A DNA stretch of 32,736 nt from Actinomycetes bacterium (GTDB taxonomy: Bacteria > Actinomycetota > Actinomycetes > Actinomycetales > Dermatophilaceae): the NCBI GenBank assembly GCA_023420415.1, contig JAEZWF010000002.1, forward strand, positions 1-32,736, given 5' to 3'. Both the position numbers and the translations under genes were made by a program. How positions within the stretch are numbered: the first letter of the stretch is position 1; every line of letters begins with the position of its first letter. This document shows positions 30,105 to 32,736 of this stretch, one piece after another. The notes under the pieces are model-generated. The model made no database searches. It was given only the letters and a program-made list of their open reading frames with translations, and was not told the DNA's origin.

Positions 30105-30164
30105 TAGAGTGCCTTCCACAACGACCGGTTCCGCTGGTGATCGCCAGCCCAGGGCCGGTCCTCA
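30105..30164 (+). ncRNA. Structured element, copy 2
   Basis: A -10-like TAGAGT (30105-30110) is followed after 12 bases by GACCGG (30123-30128), pairing with CCGGTC (30155-30160). The inner hairpin is CTGGT (30134-30138) with GCCAG (30143-30147) and loop GATC. Compared with copy 1 at 22502, the conserved flanks are identical over 12 and 16 bases, while four of the five inner base pairs changed in a compensating way. It lies just upstream of a possible short ORF and of the recombinase 3' end. Role unknown. Confidence 0.5.
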
Positions 30165-30246
30165 ACGCCTCTGGACCCTGGAGTTGCCAATCGACTCCGC
30201 GCCAGGACGACCAGTGAGCGTCTCCTGACCCGTGGAGTCCGCGTTG

Positions 30247-30342
30247 ATGACCGGGAAGCCGGCATCCCCCTTCATCACGCACGACAATGTGGCGGATCGC
30301 CTGGCCATTTCCAGAACGCCCCGCACTGATCAGGCCTTCGGC
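30247..30342 (+). pseudogene. Possible remnant of a helix-turn-helix/excisionase-like ORF
   Basis: From ATG 30247, 14 bases after GTGGAG, the frame reads MTGKPASPFITHDNVADRLA then ISRTPRT, loosely like the start of small excisionase-type proteins. It then runs antisense into the recombinase gene, where it no longer looks like protein. Either a truncated target gene at an integration junction or chance. Weak evidence. Confidence 0.2.
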
Positions 30343-31862
30343 ATGACATCGACGGTCGACGGATCGAAGCCTTTGCGGCCTCGAGGTGAGGGCAGCAGCC
30401 GAACAGTGCAGAAGAAGTCGATGACCCGGCGCTTGATCGCGAGGTCGGCGTCGTCGAACGCCTTCACCGGGTCCCTCGCGCCGATGACGCCGTCGAGGTC
30501 GGGCCCGACGCTCAGGCGAATACGCTCGACCTCCAGGTCGGCGATGGCCGCGTTCTGGTGCTCCCTGATCCGCTTGAAGTCGAAGCCCTCGATGATCTCC
30601 TCGTCGTAGTCGTGCTGCGCGCGCTTAATCCGCCCCTGCCGATCGGCGATCTCGGCCTGGATAGCGACCAGGCGCGGCTCGTCGCGGGAAGGGATGACGT
30701 CTCGCAGGTCGGGCCGCGCGAGCCGCTCGCGGATGATCTGCAGGACGTACTCATCGATATGCGGGCGAGAGCGGGTGACGTGCCCGCCCACGGAGCAGCG
30801 GTAGCCCCGGGAGTGCACAGTGATCGGCCGGTCGCAGATCCCGCACAGGTACAGGCTCGAGCCGAGGTGCTTGCGCGCGGTGGAGCCGGTGCGGTTGGTG
30901 ATCCGCGTCTGGTCGTTGAGCCTTTCCTGGACGGTGAGCCAGGTGAGCTCGTCGACGAGCGGAATCCACCGGCCCTTCACCGGCATGCCGTCCTCGTCGC
31001 GGAGGATCTGGGCGTACCAGCTGCGCCGCTTGTTGCCCGCGCGGTCCTTCCTGTCGGTGTAGACGGAATACCCGGCATAGCGCGGGTTCCGCAGGATGCC
31101 GAGCACCGTGCTCGACGTCCACGGCCCGTCGTCCGGGACCGGCCTGGGATCCAGGCCCTCCTCGGCGCGGCGCTCGTTGCGTTCGATCATGAGCGTCCGG
31201 GTGAACTTCGGCAGGCGCGGCAGCGACTTCGGCACGTCCGGGCCCTCCTTGCCCGAGAGGGCGGCGGCAATGGCCGCGATGGGGGTGCCGTCGTGAATCG
31301 AGAACAGCCGGAAGATCTCCCTGACCACGGCCGCCTCGTCCTCGATGACGTCTCCGCCGGTCGCGTACCCGAGCGGGCGCGTGCCCTTGGGGGCGCGGCC
31401 CTGCTCGGCGCGCTGCAGCTGGGCGACGGACTGCCGGACCGACTTCCGGTCCACCTCGCCGCGGGCGACGGCCGCCTTGATGCGGGCGTACATCCGTCCG
31501 CCGTCCGTGGCCAGGTCGGCCTCGCCGTTCGCGGTGACCAGCTCGAGCCCGCGGTCCTCGGCGGCGTCGATCCAGTCCTCGAGCTGTCGAGGCTGGCGGG
31601 TGAGCCGGTCGAGGTCCCAGCAGATGATGGCGTCGAACCGTCCGGCCTGGAAGTCGGCGACCATGCGGTCGTAGTCGGGGCGCTTCTTCGTCTTGTCCGT
31701 CGCCGACTTCGACTGGTCCACGTACTCCTCCACGACCTGCCATCCGCGGTCCTTCGCGATCCTCAGGCACGCCTCCCGCTGGCGGTCGATCGCGAGACCG
31801 TCCATGTTCCGGTCGAGGGAGATGCGGAGGTAGACGGCGGCGCGGACAGGGGTGGAAGTCAT
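30330..31862 (-). CDS. Large serine recombinase (integrase)
   Basis: A 510-residue site-specific recombinase. Residues 1 to about 150 form the resolvase catalytic domain with Ser15 in AAVYLRISLDRNMDGLAIDR and the helix DAIICWDLDRLTRQPRQLED. Residues about 160-300 form the recombinase domain (LGYATGGDVIEDEAAVVREI, LGILRNPRYAGYSVYTDRKD), then a zinc ribbon (LCGICDRPI, YRCSVGGH) and a long charged coiled coil (LVAIQAEIADRQGRIKRAQH). This is the architecture of phage- and element-type integrases that join attP and attB. ATG 31862 lies six bases after TAGAAT, so the mRNA is probably leaderless. Complete and likely active. Attachment sites could not be located. Confidence 0.94.
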   Translation of the reverse strand: MTSTPVRAAVYLRISLDRNMDGLAIDRQREACLRIAKDRGWQVVEEYVDQSKSATDKTKKRPDYDRMVADFQAGRFDAIICWDLDRLTRQPRQLEDWIDAAEDRGLELVTANGEADLATDGGRMYARIKAAVARGEVDRKSVRQSVAQLQRAEQGRAPKGTRPLGYATGGDVIEDEAAVVREIFRLFSIHDGTPIAAIAAALSGKEGPDVPKSLPRLPKFTRTLMIERNERRAEEGLDPRPVPDDGPWTSSTVLGILRNPRYAGYSVYTDRKDRAGNKRRSWYAQILRDEDGMPVKGRWIPLVDELTWLTVQERLNDQTRITNRTGSTARKHLGSSLYLCGICDRPITVHSRGYRCSVGGHVTRSRPHIDEYVLQIIRERLARPDLRDVIPSRDEPRLVAIQAEIADRQGRIKRAQHDYDEEIIEGFDFKRIREHQNAAIADLEVERIRLSVGPDLDGVIGARDPVKAFDDADLAIKRRVIDFFCTVRLLPSPRGRKGFDPSTVDVMPKA

Positions 31863-31894
31863 GCTTCGATTCTACTCTGGTGATACTTCTGAGT

Positions 31895-31915
31895 GACGGA
31901 ACGTTTTTGTCCGTC
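31895..31915. repeat. Short inverted repeat upstream of the recombinase
   Basis: GACGGA (31895-31900) and TCCGTC (31910-31915) flank ACGTTTTTG, 33 bases upstream of the recombinase start. It could be an operator, a terminator-like hairpin, or part of an attachment site; nothing decides between them. Confidence 0.3.
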
Positions 31916-31957
31916 GGGTTGGATCATTCGCTCATCGCCCGTTCTCAGGACGTCCGC

Positions 31958-31972
31958 GACAATTGATCCATG
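31958..31972 (+). promoter_or_regulatory. Leaderless start region GACAAT-TGATCC-ATG
   Basis: GACAAT (31958-31963), six bases, then ATG 31970. Nearly identical to 29560-29574. This is the second member of a pair of matching start regions flanking the recombinase. Confidence 0.5.
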
Positions 31973-32437
31973 ACAGCTGCAGAGCATGCGGGTGACCCTG
32001 GCCACCCCGACCACGAGGCCTATCTCCTCGAGCTCGGGCGGGCGACCTACGCGGCCGCCGGGCTGGCGGGCATCGCGTTCGACGTGCTACGGATCCACGG
32101 CGGGTTCGACTCAGTCGCGCTGTACAGCGATCCGCTGGGAACGCTCGAGAGCCGGCTGCGCGGCAGCCGGACCGAACTCGAGGGCATCGACGAGTTCCTC
32201 GACCTGCTCGGAGAGGCACGGATCGTGCGGAACGACCTCATCCATGCCCTGCCGGTGAAGCATGGTCTCCACCGCCGCGTGACGAAGGACCTCGCCTACG
32301 TGAGGAACTTCTTCTCGGTCGAGTCGCTTCGTGAAGCCCGCCAACTCTTCGAGCGCGCGAGGCGCAGGGGCAACGAAGTCCTCTACTCCGACGGCGGCGA
32401 CGCGATCAGGCGCTGGTACGCGCAGCCGACGACATGA
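31970..32437 (+). CDS. HEPN-like protein of unknown function
   Basis: A 155-residue helical protein. The segment GEARIVRNDLIHALPV contains R-N-x-x-x-H, the RNase signature of HEPN domains found in toxins, Abi proteins and CRISPR nucleases. Other parts (EAYLLELGRATYAAAGLAGI, ELEGIDEFLDLLGE, VRNFFSVESLREARQLFERA) fit the four-helix pattern. It may be a toxin or an RNase-type defence protein, but no antitoxin partner is visible. Its 3' end overlaps the convergent gene by 32 bases, and its start region matches that of the gene at 29572. Confidence 0.62.
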   Translation: MTAAEHAGDPGHPDHEAYLLELGRATYAAAGLAGIAFDVLRIHGGFDSVALYSDPLGTLESRLRGSRTELEGIDEFLDLLGEARIVRNDLIHALPVKHGLHRRVTKDLAYVRNFFSVESLREARQLFERARRRGNEVLYSDGGDAIRRWYAQPTT

Positions 32438-32736
32438 GCCGGTCGGCGTAGCCGACGAGGCTCGTGACCAGCATGAGCACTTGGACGCAGTTGCGCTTGC
32501 TGAACTGACGCGAGGAGACGCCGTGCACGCTCGCGTGGCGTGAGTAGTAGCGGGGCACTTCGTCGCCCTTGTGCTTCCAGAACTGCTCGTGGGCGTTCCA
32601 GATCGGCAGCCAGACCATCGCCTCGTGGACGCCCATCTCGTCGATGGCGTCCGGCACGTCCGCGCCCTTCTTCCGATTCGTGATGAGCCGCCGTGCGGCC
32701 TGGTCAGGGTAGAAGCGGTAGATGAGCGTGTCGAGC
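32406..32736 (-). CDS. C-terminal part of a protein of unknown function (truncated by window edge)
   Basis: The frame is open from the window edge to the TGA at 32406, giving about 109 residues: LDTLIYRFYPDQAARRLITN, RKKGADVPDAIDEMGVHEAM, VWLPIWNAHEQFWKHKGDEV, and YYSRHASVHGVSSRQFSKRN. An internal GTG at 32657 is not needed as a start, because the sequence upstream looks equally protein-like. No membrane segment is clear, though VLMLVTSLVGYADRLM is hydrophobic. The HASVHG and histidine-rich pattern resembles abortive-infection proteins of the same kind as other genes here, but the family is not certain. Convergent with the HEPN-like gene. Confidence 0.6.
   Translation of the reverse strand, partial: LDTLIYRFYPDQAARRLITNRKKGADVPDAIDEMGVHEAMVWLPIWNAHEQFWKHKGDEVPRYYSRHASVHGVSSRQFSKRNCVQVLMLVTSLVGYADRLMSSAARTSA

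Noticed and set aside
22519..30160. The two GACCGG...CCGGTC elements as attL/attR of the recombinase
   Set aside because: Attachment sites of serine integrases share a short common core; here the flanks are identical and the centre differs, the opposite pattern, and the pair would not enclose the recombinase gene.

Overview
The window reads as a high-GC Gram-positive bacterium (Actinomycetota, probably Micrococcales). Support comes from the very high G+C at third codon positions, CsoR, CmtR-like and Lsr2-like regulators, MmyB-type and GlxA-type regulators, frequent GTG starts, and many genes whose start codon sits six bases after a TANNNT-type -10 box (leaderless mRNAs). It looks like an accessory region: metal resistance, toxin-antitoxin and abortive-infection genes, gene remnants, and a large serine recombinase near the right end.

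Layout. (1) 1-4392, copper block, + strand: tail of a CopA-type ATPase, a YHS metal-binding protein, a CsoR-type operator/promoter, a YdhK-like lipoprotein, a CopB-type ATPase (CPH motif), CsoR and an AhpD-like protein. (2) 4455-8466, mostly - strand: an ArsR/SmtB repressor translationally coupled to a zinc-type CDF exporter (frameshifted), a possible exported protein, a methyltransferase and an ACR3/BASS-type carrier (frameshifted). (3) 8522-11737, + strand: a CmtR-like Cd/Pb sensor coupled to an SPC-type P1B ATPase, then a thioredoxin-like fusion protein. (4) 11892-14340: a P19-like protein, PadR and APC permease operon with 8-nt overlaps, divergent from a small protein; an IR lies between two overlapping divergent promoters. 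(5) 14457-18163, defence/TA block: an alcohol dehydrogenase remnant, an apparent antitoxin-toxin fusion, an Abi-C protein, an Abi_2/HEPN gene broken by a stop codon, a MutM zinc-finger remnant, and YefM-YoeB. (6) 18280-24730: two SDR proteins, an MFS exporter, an MmyB-type regulator, a 66-residue protein, a GlxA-type regulator and a divergent isochorismatase-family hydrolase. (7) 24911-28549: a leader ORF coupled to a stand-alone KAS II, two unknown proteins, and an operon of Lsr2-like protein, membrane protein and a 109-residue protein. (8) 28652-32736: a lipoprotein, a small XRE protein, an unknown protein, a serine recombinase, a HEPN-like protein and a truncated gene at the edge.

The most interesting items are: the single-chain antitoxin-toxin fusion next to an Abi-C gene; a structured element present twice (22502-22560 and 30105-30164) with identical flanks and a compensatorily changed 14-nt hairpin; repressor operators placed on the start codons of leaderless genes; and a shared GACAATNGATCC-ATG start region on two accessory genes. 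Several breaks (CDF, ACR3-like carrier, ADH remnant) each look like the loss of one base, so either decay or assembly indels must be considered. All family assignments are from reading motifs by eye; no database search was run.
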